Below are positions 44,000 to 56,270 of a DNA stretch of 64,000 nt, in pieces (within the stretch, counting starts at the first letter, position 1; each line of letters starts with the position of its first letter). The notes under the pieces are model-generated. The model saw only the letters and a program-made list of their open reading frames with translations. It had not been told where the DNA came from and did not search any database. This DNA is from Ornithodoros turicata (taxonomy: Eukaryota; Arthropoda; Arachnida; Ixodida; Argasidae). A program made the position numbers and the translations under genes. Location: NCBI RefSeq assembly GCF_037126465.1, contig NC_088202.1, forward strand, positions 125,192,123-125,256,122. Direction: 5' to 3'.

Positions 44000-44929
44000 T
44001 ACGCAGGGATCAACAGGGAACACTTACGAGTCAACGTCTTCTTGCTTGTTTTTTTGCGACCACTCACATAAATGTTCCTTCATTTTTTACCGTTACCGGC
44101 AATTTTAGTCTCCCATGAACAAACTCTGTGCCACATTCACAAGGCTCGTTTTATAGAGCGTATTTCAGTAACTCGGAAGCGGTAGCCAAATTCAAGCTGC
44201 AAAAGTGTCGCATGTAGAAATTGATAACTGGACAAAGAGCGGGGCGTCTGAACTGTAGCCAGACGCACACACTGTGTTGCAGTACATAGCAAGACAACGT
44301 CCTTTCTTTTTCTCCCTGTGACGCGTCAAACGTCTTGTACCAAGTATACTGTTACGAGGAGAGACGACAAAAGAAAAGTTGACATTAGAAGAACCTTATT
44401 CGTAACTGTCGGACATAAACACGAACGTTTTAACGACGAACAAGGAATCGCCATTACCAGTATAACGAAGGCGCTACATATAGCGTCTGTTAGTTCGTCG
44501 GTGACGTTATTGCCACGCTGTCTGCCTGCCGGTGTGGTCGTATGTGCTCGGGGGAGGGATCGTGCGTCCAGGGTCGACTTCACGAGTACACAGTGAGGAA
44601 GATATTATATGAAGGCCATTGCACACCTAGGGAAGTCTAAAGCTGGGCGACCACCATTTCCACGGAAGTGAACAAACCGTAAGGCAAATACTCGAAGCTG
44701 TACACCGCTGATACACTACTGTATTTGCTTCGGGATACAGACGAACAGGACAACCTTGAAGCCGTAACAATTCGTAATGCGAAGGTGAGACAAAGGTAAC
44801 TCGATCGGGACGAAAGTCAGTGAAATCAATAACTATTTAAAATAAGTAGTCGCGCTGCATTACCATAAAATGAGTTCATTCACAGCATAACCCCTTTAAG
44901 CTCCAACGTAACAATTTTTATCCCAATAG
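44000..44929. other. No gene seen
   Basis: Opposed frames at 44318-44596 have no recognisable domain. The part near 44870-44935 (AAAATGAGTTCATTCACAGC) resembles the left flank of the satellite-bearing repeat at about 42190-42250. Confidence 0.4.
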
Positions 44930-45095
44930 ACCTCTCCCTGTTTGTAAACAAATGACGTCATAGTGTTCGACAGCGCCACCAATTTGGTACAGCTGAACTA
45001 CGCTCGAAGCTAGGGGGCGAACTGGGGCGCGCCCGAAAGCCACAGTCTTGAGGGGATTACGATGGTCCCTGAAAAGGACGCGACCTTCAGTCCTA
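44930..45095 (+). repeat. Dispersed repeat with GTAAACAAATGACGTCATAG
   Basis: The stretch GTTTGTAAACAAATGACGTC, GTTCGACAGCGCCACCAA and AACTACGCTCGAAGCTAGGG reads like a phrase that I recall as very common in tick genomic sequence (from memory, unverified). It interrupts the repeat copy whose flanks are at 44870-44930 and 45300-45430. Confidence 0.4.
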
Positions 45096-45111
45096 CTTTT
45101 CTTTCAATATG

Positions 45112-45173
45112 AGGCAGCAGCCACAGTTGCTTCGCGGCGCTAACACGCAATGAAAAAAATAAAAATAAAAAAT
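45112..45173 (+). mobile_element. SINE 3'-tail fragment
   Basis: CAGCAGCCACAGTTGCTTCG followed by CGGCGCTAACACGCAA and an A-rich (AAAAATAAAAATAAAAAAT) tail matches the SINE 3' end. Confidence 0.8.
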
Positions 45174-45299
45174 AGGAGGCAGCGAACAGGTGCCCATTCG
45201 TGGAACCGAGCCCTTCCCCTTCCGATTTGTTTCGGTTTCAGTCTGTCTACCAACGTCCTGATGACGTTTCTCGGGTAGAGGTCTATTGCACTCGATTTT

Positions 45300-46335
45300 G
45301 CGAAAATAAAAATTGAAAGTTGCGGGCCACACTGTGTCGAAGTAGACAACTACTTCGCATTGACCGTAGAGTATGGCGGCAAAACTGCATGGCATGCGCA
45401 TAACACTGGGTGCACCACAGACAGACATGTACAAGATACCGCACAAATTTTATGTAATTAATTTTATTAAATTAATTTTAATTAATTTAAAATAACATGA
45501 CTAATGCTGAGATTTTTTTTATCAGCATTAAACGTATCCCCCCCCCCCGCCCGATTGTAATTCAAGTACAGCTCAAAATACTTGAAAACAAAAGTATATA
45601 AAATAGAGTACCAAATACTTCAAAAGGTGTTTTTGATACGTTTAAGATAATTGAGCACTATCGGTCGTAAATAGAACCCGTGGGTGTCGTACTGTGAGAT
45701 ATCGTCAAGGGCGTAGAGGGGCTGCTTGGTAGGCTCCATGATGCAATCTGTCGATGTAGACGGCCCGTAAGACCCTCCCTAACTGAACCCTATCGGACGG
45801 GGTCCTCCTATCACTCAGACAAAACTGACACGAAAAAAAAAAAAAAACTGAAAGGCTGCGAGAAGCTAGCAGCAGTGCACGCTGGCGCACAGATTTCTCT
45901 GTAGTCCGACTTGTACGTATTTTAAGTGGTATATTTAAAATGCTGTATTTTAACTACTTCTTGGTATTTAGTATCCTACTAGTTACTTTTTCGAATCAGT
46001 ATTTTCTACTCTATCTAAAATATTTTTTTCGGTATTTTCTACTCAATACTTTAATTACTTTGTCCATTGTCTTCAAACCAAAATGGCAACAGAATTTCTG
46101 GATACATGAGCGCAGCGCCAGTGTTGCCCGGGTTGTCTCGCACCGGTCGCAGCACCGACAGATTTTACCGCAATTTTGACACCAAATTCACCAAAGTCAC
46201 CAGGGTGACATATCACGTGTACGCTTTGTTGCACGGTATTTGTAAATGAGCAGTATTTGTAAGCTCTTTCATGACACCAAACCTTCAAGCTGCTTGATGG
46301 TACTTTTAACGCGATTCCGACATTTCACACTCACT
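45300..46335 (+). repeat. Second copy of the satellite-bearing repeat, with one unit
   Basis: The left part 45310-45430 (GTTGCGGGCCACACTGTGTC, CATAACACTGGGTGCACCAC) matches 42280-42385. The right part 46075-46330 (CAAACCAAAATGGCAACAGA, CTGGATACATGAGC, ATCACGTGTACGCTTTGTTG, CATGACACCAAACCTTCAAG, CTGCTTGATGGTACTTTTAA) matches one satellite unit and the array's right flank. Between them lies an AT-rich insertion, about 45437-46060, with AAAATACTT-type subterminal words. Confidence 0.7.
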
Positions 46336-46339
46336 TGGT

Positions 46340-47605
46340 TGAAACTTTTAACTGTATGTTGAACTCCGTCGTAACTCACATCACCATCAACGAGGCTGAT
46401 GTATTTACAAACAATCCCCGTAACGCACCACCTCGCCATGCACACGACAGATTGAATATGCTGTCCCGGGCTTTTACCCGACATCCGGCTCCACATTATT
46501 CGCAGAAAATTGTCGTTGTGTTCACTTCGTGTACACGACGAGCAGTTACTATAGCGAGGTTGCACCGCACGCAACAAAGCTGTGAAGTAAAAGAATTACG
46601 AACGTTGAGGGAAGAAACCAAATCAGCGCAAGGGAAAAAGATCAGCGATGCGGCCCACATTCGTATTGGTTCTCATGTGACTTCTCGCATGGCAACTGTC
46701 TGTCTGTGAGAACCGCCATCATCCCTGACCAAGTTATTTTTGGTACAGTTTGCATTCGAAGTTCACACCAATACAAATAAGTATAAGTGCCCCCTACATC
46801 TGATCGATGTGACTAAGGAGGAAGAGATGGTCACAACCCTTTGGAGTTGGACGGACTAAAAATAATACGGACAACCCTTTGTTATGCCTTTGTGCACCGG
46901 TTTCAGGCGCATATATTTTATCCAGGGCTTTTACGTCGACATATTCGCAAGGAAATTCCTGCGCACGTGCAACACAAAGCGTATATAAAGTGTCTTCACC
47001 ATTTATTGATTAAAATAAACTTTCTCGAATTTTCGTTCTCATCATATTTTTTCCGCGCGATCCCACGGTGCGAAGTGCGCAAGGATTCATTACGTCCACT
47101 GGTATACATAACTGTTCAGAGTCAAGTGGTTTGAGAGGCTGTTTCAGCGGGTCAAGTTCGAAACGCGACAAGGGATATAGAGAGCGCTATTTTTGTGCCG
47201 TAATTAGCGGCGGTCAGCAAATGAGGCGAACGTTGGGAATGCGTAATGAACGTTGTTTCCGTTCAGAATGAGAATCAGTTCTAGCGGAGAAATCGCAGAG
47301 CATTTCTATGTCTCTCTCTCTCGTTACACTTATATCGCCACAGGTATAGTGTACCCTTTGCGGTTTATTATGCAATGCTGAGGCGACATCTGACAGCGCG
47401 TCAGTTGGACATGTTGACATAACGCATTGTGTGGAGAAGATGCGTGGGGTACATGAAGTGTTCCTCCGAAGCACATTGGGAGGGGGGATGAAACAGAGAG
47501 GGAGAAATAGCACACGTACAAAAGTAACAAGACTTCTTTGAATAAAATTTACTGACACTTCGAATTTGCCTCTTTGAAGAAGCCGTCGTCCACGCATTAT
47601 TTACA
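46340..47605. other. No gene seen
   Basis: No recognisable gene. Frames at 46335-46709 and 47214-47597 have no domain that I can name. Confidence 0.45.
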
Positions 47606-47609
47606 TTTA

Positions 47610-47850
47610 CGCTTAATCGCTTCTTCGTCGTTACGGTCGTTCAAGCTAACGAGTGGCGGGAAATTCAAAAAGGTGGGCACGTGACACATTGCGCGTGACG
47701 TGTACCACGGCCTTCACGTATCGCGCGAAGAGCCCCGTGCTCGTGTTTTATCACGTGGCCACATTTTTAAATTTCCCGCCCGCCTTTTTGAATTTCCCGC
47801 CACTCGTTAGCTTGTAACGACCGTAACGACGATGAAGCGATTAAGCCCCC
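47610..47850. mobile_element. Palindromic MITE, GGGCTTAATC family (copy 2, inverted)
   Basis: It has the same ends (GCTTAATCGCTTCTTCGTCG and GATGAAGCGATTAAGCCCCC) and the same inner GAGTGGCGGGAAATTCAAAA and CACGTG blocks as 3964-4206, but the extra GCCCGCCTTTTTGAATTTCC block is on the right arm, so the orientation is reversed. Confidence 0.85.
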
Positions 47851-48138
47851 TGTGTATACGAGTACATTGCGCTGTTGAACGTAACGCCGTTACTGTAATG
47901 GATACTTTTTCCGGTGTCGAAGTGTAAATCGCGATACCTTTTTAAATGGGTATCGGATAAATATTCCCTTACAAGTTTATTGTATCGCGATCTCCGTATC
48001 GTTGCCGATACTTTTATAGTGCTCCAACACTTTCTTCTGCGGTCATATTTCTTACTTTTATTCATTGTCACTGGTGAGCCTTAGCGCGGACAGTGACAAC
48101 TGCAGATTCTTCCCAAACGTTCACAGTGTTAAAAAAAA

Positions 48139-48385
48139 AAGTGAACATTCCACGCCGAGACTGGGAGGGGACACGGGTTCGAATCGTGTCACCGGCTGTG
48201 CTGTCTGATGTTTTCCCTGCGTTTTCCGAAGACTTTCCAGACGAATGTCGGCACAGTTCCCCCTGAAGTCTGCCCAGGACGTATACTAACTCCCTGTCCC
48301 CCCCACTCCTTCCTGCTATCCTCTCTCCATCTGTACACGTCTGTACGCCGTTCATAGTCACACTTGCTTTGCTGCGACGGAACGT
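48139..48385 (+). mobile_element. tRNA-derived SINE, nearly full
   Basis: It begins part-way through the tRNA-like head (CACGCCGAGACTGGGAGG, ACACGGGTTCGAATCGTGTC) after an A-run, and runs through GACTTTCCAGACGAATGTCG, CAGTTCCCCCTGAAGTCTG and TCCTTCCTGCTATCCTCTC to CACACTTGCTTTGCTGCGAC. The missing 5' end and the absence of an A-tail suggest truncation at both ends. Confidence 0.82.
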
Positions 48386-48747
48386 CTGTTCAGTGTGTGT
48401 GCATATACACTTGGCACGAAAGCGCACTGTATAGGATGGCGAGCGAAAACTTTGAGCGCCAGCTAATGCAAAAAATCAACTAAAGTGTCTCAGCTTTACG
48501 ATAAATATGTTGTTGCGAAGCTGTCCTCTCCAGTTCGCTATTATCGAAATGGAGCCCTCACGCGCGCGCGAGATTTCTAAGATGCAGATTTCATGCTCTG
48601 AAGTAAAGTAGTATCGATAAAGTTACGCGATACTGTTTTTAGTAACTGTATAGCTGTACTTCTTTACGTTAAAAAGGAAGTATCCATATTCATACTTCGC
48701 TACTTTTCACTCAAACAACGAGCATCAGTATCGGGTTACCATATTTC

Positions 48748-48961
48748 GGTAACGGGACAAACGTTTACGGAACACGCTCCAGCGCATTCCCTCCTCAGAG
48801 TGACACGCTAGCAGCGAATGGTACCGTACGCACTTACAGACATTTGCCTAGGTAACACAAGCCGCCTGTTTGTGAGTCCGTGTCTTCCCATTCGCTGCAA
48901 GCGTGTCACCCCGAGGAAGGAATGCGCCGGAGCATGTTCCGTAAACTTTTGTCCATTACTG
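48748..48961. mobile_element. Tc1/mariner-type MITE (copy 2 of 3)
   Basis: It aligns to 3319-3533 throughout: GGACAAACGTTTACGGAACA on the left, CAGAGTGACACGCTAGCAGC inside, and GTAAACTTTTGTCC..ACTG on the right, followed by TA at 48962-48963. The left terminus has drifted. Confidence 0.82.
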
Positions 48962-48963
48962 TA

Positions 48964-50470
48964 CAACACTGGCGAAATGACAGTGCACGTCGAAGTTGCA
49001 GACTAAAAACAATGCTGCAATGCCGCTGTTGTTTCCGCGTCCAAGAAACGTTCACGACCGAAGAAACAAAAGGGTTGAATGATATTTTGAAAGTGTTGCG
49101 GCAGGCAGCGCATCTCCAGAGTCATAGATCCTTCTTTCGTTAGCACGCAGCTATATAAGTGCAATGGAGCAGCCGGCACCCATGTTGACGAAAAATATAA
49201 CGTCATGTTTTTTTATCTTTTCAAAGGCCAATATCAATGCGCTCACGCGAATAAACCAAATTTAGTCCGAAGGTTTATTTACTTGCGCTCCCCTATATAA
49301 GGATTACTCTAAATTCGAAACAAAGCTGATCCTTCATGATGAATACGCACATTACGCCCTCGATGCACCTAGAAACGTACATAGAGGCCTATACAGACTC
49401 CAGAGTGATACAAACCGTGCGGTGCCTATGTGCGTGATACGTTGCAGTCGGTATTTACAAATGGCAGAACGCTGCACCTACGTGTGTCTGGCAGACGAGC
49501 GGGGCACTGGCTTGAACGTGCACAATTTTTCCATTAATCGTCACAATAAGAGAGGACTATGCGTGCGCTCGCTCAGTTAATTACTGTGGCCAAAGTAATC
49601 TTACGAAGGTGTTCGCCTCGTAAGCGATACCGTACAGATCCATTTTCCGCGCGACAGTTGCAGGTATGCGCCAATTTCGTAGCTGCGCGTAGGTGCGTTA
49701 TTTCACTTCAGTGCGTGTCAACCGGGGGTATTTTTCACGTCAGTGTTGCCAACCGGGTTGGCGGCGATGTTTCTGATGTCCTGGTTAAAACCCACTATAC
49801 AGACCTATCGACAAGGGCGCTTTCTTATCCAGGAGAACGAAAGGCTCACGGAAAACCTCTGTGACTTCGTAGATGATGTTCCTGCTTCTCTATTATCTGA
49901 AGGAAATTTGTATCATATATGTTTAGTATACATATAGTATTTCTAAGTGAGTAACATTTGTGCATTTTAAATCATCATTGTTTACTCGTGATGTATATTT
50001 TCTTGTTAATGAGCAACCGTGCTATCATGCAACCAACGTTAATTCGCTCTCATGTCGTAGGAAGTAAAGAACAATTTGTACAAAACTGATGAACCAATGT
50101 GCGAGCAGATGTGATTAGACAGACGAGGACTCGGGAAAGACCTAAAAATTGGGAGAAAAAAATTTACAATTTCTCCCCTTTACGTTGGAAACATTAGCGA
50201 AAACTGCCAACCGCGAAACAACAGGAATTGATCTGTCGTGCAGTATATTTTGCATTTTTTTAGTTAGATCAAGTGAAAGCTATTCCACTTCTTATTTATA
50301 TGGTGAACGATCGTATTCTTGTGAATCTTAGTTACTGAACAATGCAAAGTTAGACGAAAACTGCAATAACAACTCAATTTTTTGTCCTTGTCGTTGGTTT
50401 AACCGCGAGCATAAGTGCCTCTCTAACCGGAAGAAAGGACTCTTCCGGAAGGCAACCGAGGGGGGGGGGG
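48964..50470. other. No gene seen; G-run
   Basis: No gene is recognised. A G-run lies at 50460-50471 just before the LINE begins. The frame at 49559-49864 has no domain. Confidence 0.45.
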
Positions 50471-50485
50471 GATGCAAACTCTCCT

Positions 50486-52486
50486 GACACTTGGAGGTTG
50501 TACTACCAGGACTGCGCTAAATTGTACAAAACCACTGTTCAGAAGCGTAAGCGCACATCCTATAGTGACGAGTTGCGCAACATGCTTCAAACCAATCCAC
50601 GAAAGGCTTGGAACATAATAAACCCGCCAGGGGACACCAAAAACCCGCGTGCCATCCTTGACCCTGAAGGCCAACCATACAACCCCAAAGAGACAGCGTC
50701 ATTACTTAACTCATACTTCTCAAGCGTATTCACTGATGAGCGATTCCCTCTCCCTAATACCCCACTCTCACAAAATTCACTTCCGGGCATGTCTCCAGTT
50801 ATGGTGGACCCAATCGGTGAGTCCTCCAACATAGATAAGCTACCGAACTCTTGCTCTCCAGGCTCCGACGGAATTGATACTAAGGTTCTAAAACTAACCA
50901 ATAAATACTCCAGTATATTGCTAAGCCATCTTTATCAAGACTCTCTTGACCAATTAAGGAGTCCTGCCAAGGGACTGGCTGCACGCAAATGTTATACCCA
51001 ATCACAAAGGGGGTGACGTGGGGAGTGTCCACAATTATCGCCCGACCTCTTTAACCTCCATCCCTTGCAAAATACTTGAACACATTGTTACCTCGCATAT
51101 CATGTCGTACTTGGAAAGCAACAACGTTCTGTTTGAGAATCAACACGGTTTCCGGAAAAGTCGTTCCTGTGAGCTCCAACTCTTTGAACTTATCACCGAT
51201 CTTCACAATAGTGTCCACTCTTTCGGTCAGTCAGACGCTATCTTTATATACCTCAGGAAGGCTTTTGATAAGGTGCCACATGTCCGTCTTATGTCCAAAA
51301 TAACGTCTCTTAATATCAACCCGACGATTTGTGAATGGATACGTGTATTCTTGAGTAACCGTACCCAGTCAGTCATTATTAACACTGTAACCTCCCTTCC
51401 AGCCTCTGTAAAGTCCGGTGTGCCGCAAGGGTCCGTCCTTGGTCCCGCCCTCTTTTTAATTTACATAAATGATTTGCACCAGTCTATTCTTTCACACGTC
51501 AAATTATATGCTGACGACTGCGTCATATACCGTAAGATCCGACACCCAGAGGACTGTGCTTTGCTCCAAGAAGACCTAAATAAGTTACATACGTGGTGCC
51601 TCAACTGGCAGATGGAAATTAACACTGAAAAAACAAAGTACGTGTCCTTCACAACGTTAAAGTCACCTATATCATTTACCTATGAGATAAATTCAACACC
51701 ATTAGAGAAGGTTTCCTCGTTTTAGTACCTGGGTGTAATCCTCCGAGCTAACCTGTCTTGGAAGGAACACATTGAAAAATTAAGTCCAACAGGACCCTAG
51801 GCTCCCTACGCCGCCACCTCCGCCTAGCACCGCCAGATATAAAAAAGCTCGCGTATTCCATGCTCTTGTCCGTCCGCAGCTGGAGTATGCCAGCATCATC
51901 TGGAACCCGGAACAACAGTACCTGATTGACAAACTTGAGTCTGTACAAAACAAAGCCCGCTCGTTTCATCGCTAGGGAATACTCGCTTTACTGCAGCATA
52001 ACTCAACTAAAACAGGAACTTCATCGCTCTAATATCGACGCTCGGAGCTTGCCTGCTTGTCATTCTTTCACAAGCTTGTCTACTCACCTACTACATCCCA
52101 TCGTACACTGTACTGTTCCACACCAGGCCGTCAAACTCTGCGTCACACTCAATCATGTAAAGTTTTTGCCCCACCTGTCCGCACTAACAGATTCCTACAT
52201 TCACCGCATCAACGCATGATCACATTGTGGAATAGCTTACCGTGCGATATCACGTGCACCCGGGACGTAAACGATTTCACGCGAAAATGTAACATGTAGT
52301 TAACTCCTTCTTGAAATCATTCGTCCTTCACAAGTGATGCATTTCTAACCATGTTGTACTGTTCATCAAAGTGGTCTCTGTTTTGTTTATTTTGTAAGTA
52401 TTGTACCCCCCACCTTATGTAATGCCCTGCACCAGGGTCTTTAAGGTTAAATAAAATGAAATGAAAATGAAATGAAATATTTCTTT
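50486..52486 (+). pseudogene. Non-LTR retrotransposon (CR1/Jockey-like), 5'-truncated and dead
   Basis: The upstream frame (50498-51016) holds the pre-RT region (NPRKAWNIINP, then SPGSDGIDTKVLK). A frameshift near 50960-50990 leads into the RT frame (51018-51725): NYRPTSLTS, HGFRKSRSC, KAFDKVPH, SGVPQGSVLGPALFLIYIND and YADD at 51507-51518. Motif A has Tyr (TAC 51249-51251) where the first catalytic Asp belongs. A TAG at 51723-51725 precedes YLGV. After another shift come LEYASIIWNP and the C-terminal region to about 52299. The 3' UTR ends with a TGAAA-type tail at 52456-52486. The endonuclease is missing. Confidence 0.92.
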
Positions 52487-52489
52487 TTT

Positions 52490-53280
52490 CGTCTTGAAAT
52501 TCAATTCAAAAGCAAATTTAAGTAAGTCGTTCGTCCATTTAATGAAGTCCAAATTACCGGGAATTTCGCATTTCCACGTAATAACTCTATACGTTTGCTA
52601 GTTCTAGCAAGGCTTGCGCTAATGATTACATTTACGCAAACTTGTTGTATTTCGTATTTGTGTGCTAAAAAATCAAATCAATATGTCTAATTTATAGTAC
52701 ACAACAATTTTGTCTCTATTGCTCGCTAATTAATTTATGTCGTACTAGAGTCGTATCGTGTCGTATTTCTCAATTAAATAAAATATGAAGGAAGACCTTT
52801 TTCTTCTTTTTTCTTTTTGCAGCAGTTCGAAATTTTGGGAACTTTTGCATCTTTAGGTGCGATGACTTTCGCCTTGCTGTATATACTACACCGTTCATCG
52901 TCTATCCGGGTGTCTCGGCTAAACCTGTGGGCCATATACAGGAACCTGACGGAAGCTACAGCAATTCACACACTTGTGTCTGATGACGCAGCGTGCAGGG
53001 TGTTTCATTACAAAATATTTAGCACAGCAATGACATAGGGCGCAGACGTGGGTCCTTGGGACACAGAACGCAGCATGCTTACACGTAACAGTGTTGCGCC
53101 CCGAGGTAACCCCTGAGCGCCAGCCGTACCCTATACTCCATTACGTGTGAGTTGTCTCAGTGAGGATTTGAAGTTTCATAGAACATAGCACGCGTACAGA
53201 CACTCAGTGCGGGAGCGCTTTGCGTCACCCTCATCCCCCCCTATAATGCATCTCTTTCCCGCGATAGATATAAGAATATC
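52490..53280. other. No gene seen
   Basis: AT-rich, no recognised gene; the 73-codon frame at 52817-53038 has no domain. Confidence 0.5.
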
Positions 53281-53319
53281 ATAACATAGGCAGAAAAAAT
53301 AAATAAAAAATCCTGTGCA

Positions 53320-53426
53320 AGAGGGGTATACTGGTGCGGCGCGTCACCCCCGCCCCACCTCCCCTTCCGTCGCGTCACCCGGAGCGGTCCGCACCGCACC
53401 CCGGCACCCCCCTGGTGACGCCACTG
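53320..53426. mobile_element. End of a CAGTGGCGTC-type element
   Basis: A very C-rich stretch ends in TGGTGACGCCACTG at 53426. Its reverse complement, CAGTGGCGTCACCA, is a terminus seen again at 54411-54420, 54650-54659 and 55380-55389. The left part of this element was not located. Confidence 0.5.
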
Positions 53427-53674
53427 CAGGCACTAAGGGGCGGAAACAGGTACGCGCGTTGCTCATGGTGTCAGTGCACCACTTCGCTGGTGCACAAAAT
53501 TATTCCAAAGCTCTACGATTCGGTATAGACAAAGAACGGTCTTGTATCTATTGGCTTCCAGCTGGTACTTTGGTAGACCATGAGGATATGCTCGATGGCG
53601 ACTTCGACCAGTCGCGGATCTAGAGGGAGTGGGGGGCGATGCCCTAACCACGTCCTCAATTTCTGTCGTCAAAA

Positions 53675-54271
53675 TGTGAAGAATATGTAGTTTACAGAAT
53701 TATGCTGACTTGCGGTGGTGCGTACGTGGGACAGACTAGTAGGTGCTTGAACATCCGCCTGCGGGAGCATAGCGACCTGGTGTCCAACTGTGCGCCATCG
53801 GGGAATCTGGCAGTGCATTGTCGCAGATAAGGATGCTCGCAGGAATTTGATAGTGCGTCAGTAGAAGGGGCCTTCAGGGACCAGACAGCAAGAGAAACCG
53901 GTCCGGCTTATTTAATGTCACCTCCAGAACCCAGGGGAGTGGTGAGTGCACCGTCGCTCAAGCTTGCACACCACATGAGATCGTGTATCTTAAAGGGAGC
54001 GCAAAAGAACGCAGGTTTTAAAGCTGTGATAATGGTTTTCGCGCGTGTGGCACAAGAATGTTATCTTCCAGGCAAGCGCCAGGAAAAAAAAAAGAAAAAA
54101 CAAGACGTTGAAGATAGCCTAGGTGTGAATTTTGTTTGTATCTTCAATAAAACACACTTCGGAGTGTGTTGTTGTGTGCCTGTGAGTCGTTCCTGTATAT
54201 CCTTTGTTTCGTGCAGCTCTTCCATCATGTCACAAGGTAATTCAATTGACATTAAGTCGCATAAAATATAG
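53675..54271 (+). pseudogene. Penelope-like element, GIY-YIG endonuclease fragment
   Basis: The frame reads CEEYVVYRIMLTCGGAYVGQ, then TSRCLNIRLREHSD. This is the GIY-YIG nuclease start: VVY and YVG stand for the GIY and YIG motifs, and R..EH supplies the catalytic Arg and following His. SGNLAVHCRR follows, then a TAA at 53828-53830, and the same frame stays open to 54271. A 3' UTR with TTCAATAAAACACACTTCGG follows. Penelope-like retroelements carry this nuclease after their RT; no RT is visible here, so the copy is 5'-truncated. Confidence 0.82.
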
Positions 54272-54410
54272 TACTACGCTGGCCGGAGACTACCTCCCCC
54301 TCAGAAAAATCCTGGATCAAGGCAGCTGCAGGAACCTAGGGGCGGATTCGCCCCTGGCTATCTTGCATGAAGAAGAGTAGTGACTTCTCGTGAACCTTTA
54401 GTGATGTCGC

Positions 54411-54420
54411 GACGCCACTG
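54411..54420. repeat. CAGTGGCGTC terminus (reverse)
   Basis: GACGCCACTG, the complement of the terminus at 54650-54659. It may close an element that contains the Penelope fragment. Confidence 0.4.
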
Positions 54421-54649
54421 CTTTGCAGCAATCAGTTGCCGCAGTCTCTGAAAGAAGACATCGTCTTTCGCCTCTTTATAGCATAGTGGACACAGCTTTG
54501 AGGTATCGGCGGGCCGCTCCAGTCGTCGCAGCAGTCGTCCAGCGCGTCTTAATTACCGCGTACTCGCACATCTCCACGACTCCGCTGTTAAGTAAGTCAG
54601 GCTGCAGGCAAGCCTTCGTTGGTGTTGTGTCTATCAATGAATACTATAG

Positions 54650-55389
54650 CAGTGGCGTCTCTGTATACGCGTCAACCGCCGCAGGAGCTCCTTGCGTCAA
54701 CCCCATTAACGGATCCATTTCCGTGCCATCATCGTAAACTTTTTCACACCTTCAAAGGTGTGCGCCATGCGGATTAAATCTGGCTGCCTAACATTGTACC
54801 TCCACGATGATACTTTACAACATTCCCAAAGCGTTACGCAAGCACACACGCACATGCTCACACGCACACACATAAAGGAACGATGATGAGATGGGACTGA
54901 TCCCGTCCAGCAGAGAAGGCTTTAAAAAAGATCAGGTGAGATTGCAAATCTTGCTTTCATTATGTCTTGGATATCGTAGCTACGTGATAATGCACATATG
55001 CATCGCTACCAATCATCGAGCACGTATAAGTGTCTCCAATGCTGTTCAAGAATGTTGATATTTCGAAAAGGGAATTTTTGCAGGAGAGACGACTCGTGCT
55101 AATCCGTACTTCGTTATGAAATTAGCAAAATTACACTGAAAAGGGCGTGCGCCATCCACATTATTACACCTTGAAAGGTGTGAAAACGGTTACAGCGCAG
55201 GAGATACGCGATACATAGCAATATTACACTACACGCAGGAAGAAATCCCGTGCTCCCAGAGGGCCCCTTACGTTGTCTTGACGTCGTCGCGCCGCAGAGA
55301 AAGGGAAGAAGCGGCGGTGTTGGTACGGCACGTCACCGCCTTCTTGAGCGTCAACCGGGGCTGACCGCACACCCCTATAGTGACGCCAC
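54650..55389. mobile_element. CAGTGGCGTC-ended DNA element
   Basis: The left end CAGTGGCGTCTCTGTATACG and right end CACCCCTATAGTGACGCCAC are imperfect inverted repeats. Inside, TTTTCACACCTTCAAAGGTG at 54739 and CACCTTGAAAGGTGTGAAAA at 55166 form a second inverted pair. A CA-rich microsatellite lies near 54841-54870. No coding region. Superfamily not assigned. Confidence 0.55.
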
Positions 55390-55799
55390 AATCCGTATAT
55401 GATCTCTGTGTCCTATGTTTCCATAGCCAGAGTGACCTGAGCGTGACCATAGCCTGATAGTGATCGTAGCCTGGGAACGCGAACTGGTATTCCATTTTCC
55501 TTACGGTGAAGTCTATAGGAATAGAGGCTTAGACGGATGGCACTGGAGTCGTCGATGGCGGTGTAAAACCGACAGCTGGTTTCACTACATGGAGGAATTA
55601 TCCATATTGTTTCATAGACGCACACATGTGCTTTGCTGTGCTGGTTTGTCCGACCGGCTTCATGTCTCGTGGCAGCCTTAGATGCTTTAGGGGTTAGTAA
55701 GTACAAGTGTGAAGTCATCTTGTGCCGCGTCATCACACGCTGCTTACCTGAAAACCACTGTGTCCTTTTTCATCAACAGAGAAGGGATATGACCGCATC

Positions 55800-56270
55800 G
55801 CCCCAAAACCGAGGCGACAATGAAGATACTGTGAGGGACAGGGCTGTCGAAGATCTTCAGGCGTTGCTATCGTTCAGGCGGAGACTCGGGAAGAAGTTCT
55901 ACTCACTCTGGCCGCTTTGCCAGCGTCGGTTCTTCGTAGCAAGAGTCCTAACGACCTCGTCCGGTTTCCCACTGCGGCCGCGCAAGCCGCCGCAAACGCC
56001 GCATCCCAGAAGTCTGCAGGCACACGTTCTTCAACCTGTCCTTGATGCATTTCTCCTGACTATACCCGCTGTAGTCCTGGTACGGTTTTATCGACTGCCG
56101 ATATGCGTCATCGTTTGTCCAGGGCGGGAAGATGTTTCAAGTGCGGTAAACCCAGACATTTTTCACGGGTTTACCGATCACCGGGGGCGATGTCTTGTGC
56201 GAAGTGCCAGGGACGTTACCTTTCCGCATTGTGTGAATTCAAAGACGTCGGGAGGCTCAGCACTCTACTG
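55800..56270 (+). pseudogene. Retroelement gag remnant with zinc knuckle
   Basis: Read from 56103, the frame contains RCFKCGKPRHFSRVY and then CAKCQGRYLSALCE. This matches the double cysteine motif of BEL/Pao-type gag regions. The first knuckle (C-x2-C-x4-H-x4-C) has Tyr (TAC 56172-56174) instead of its last Cys. Upstream, VEDLQALLSF in one frame and LTLAALPASV in another look like pieces of the same gag split by frameshifts. No LTRs were seen. The 257-codon frame over this area mixes these frames and is not a gene. Confidence 0.5.
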
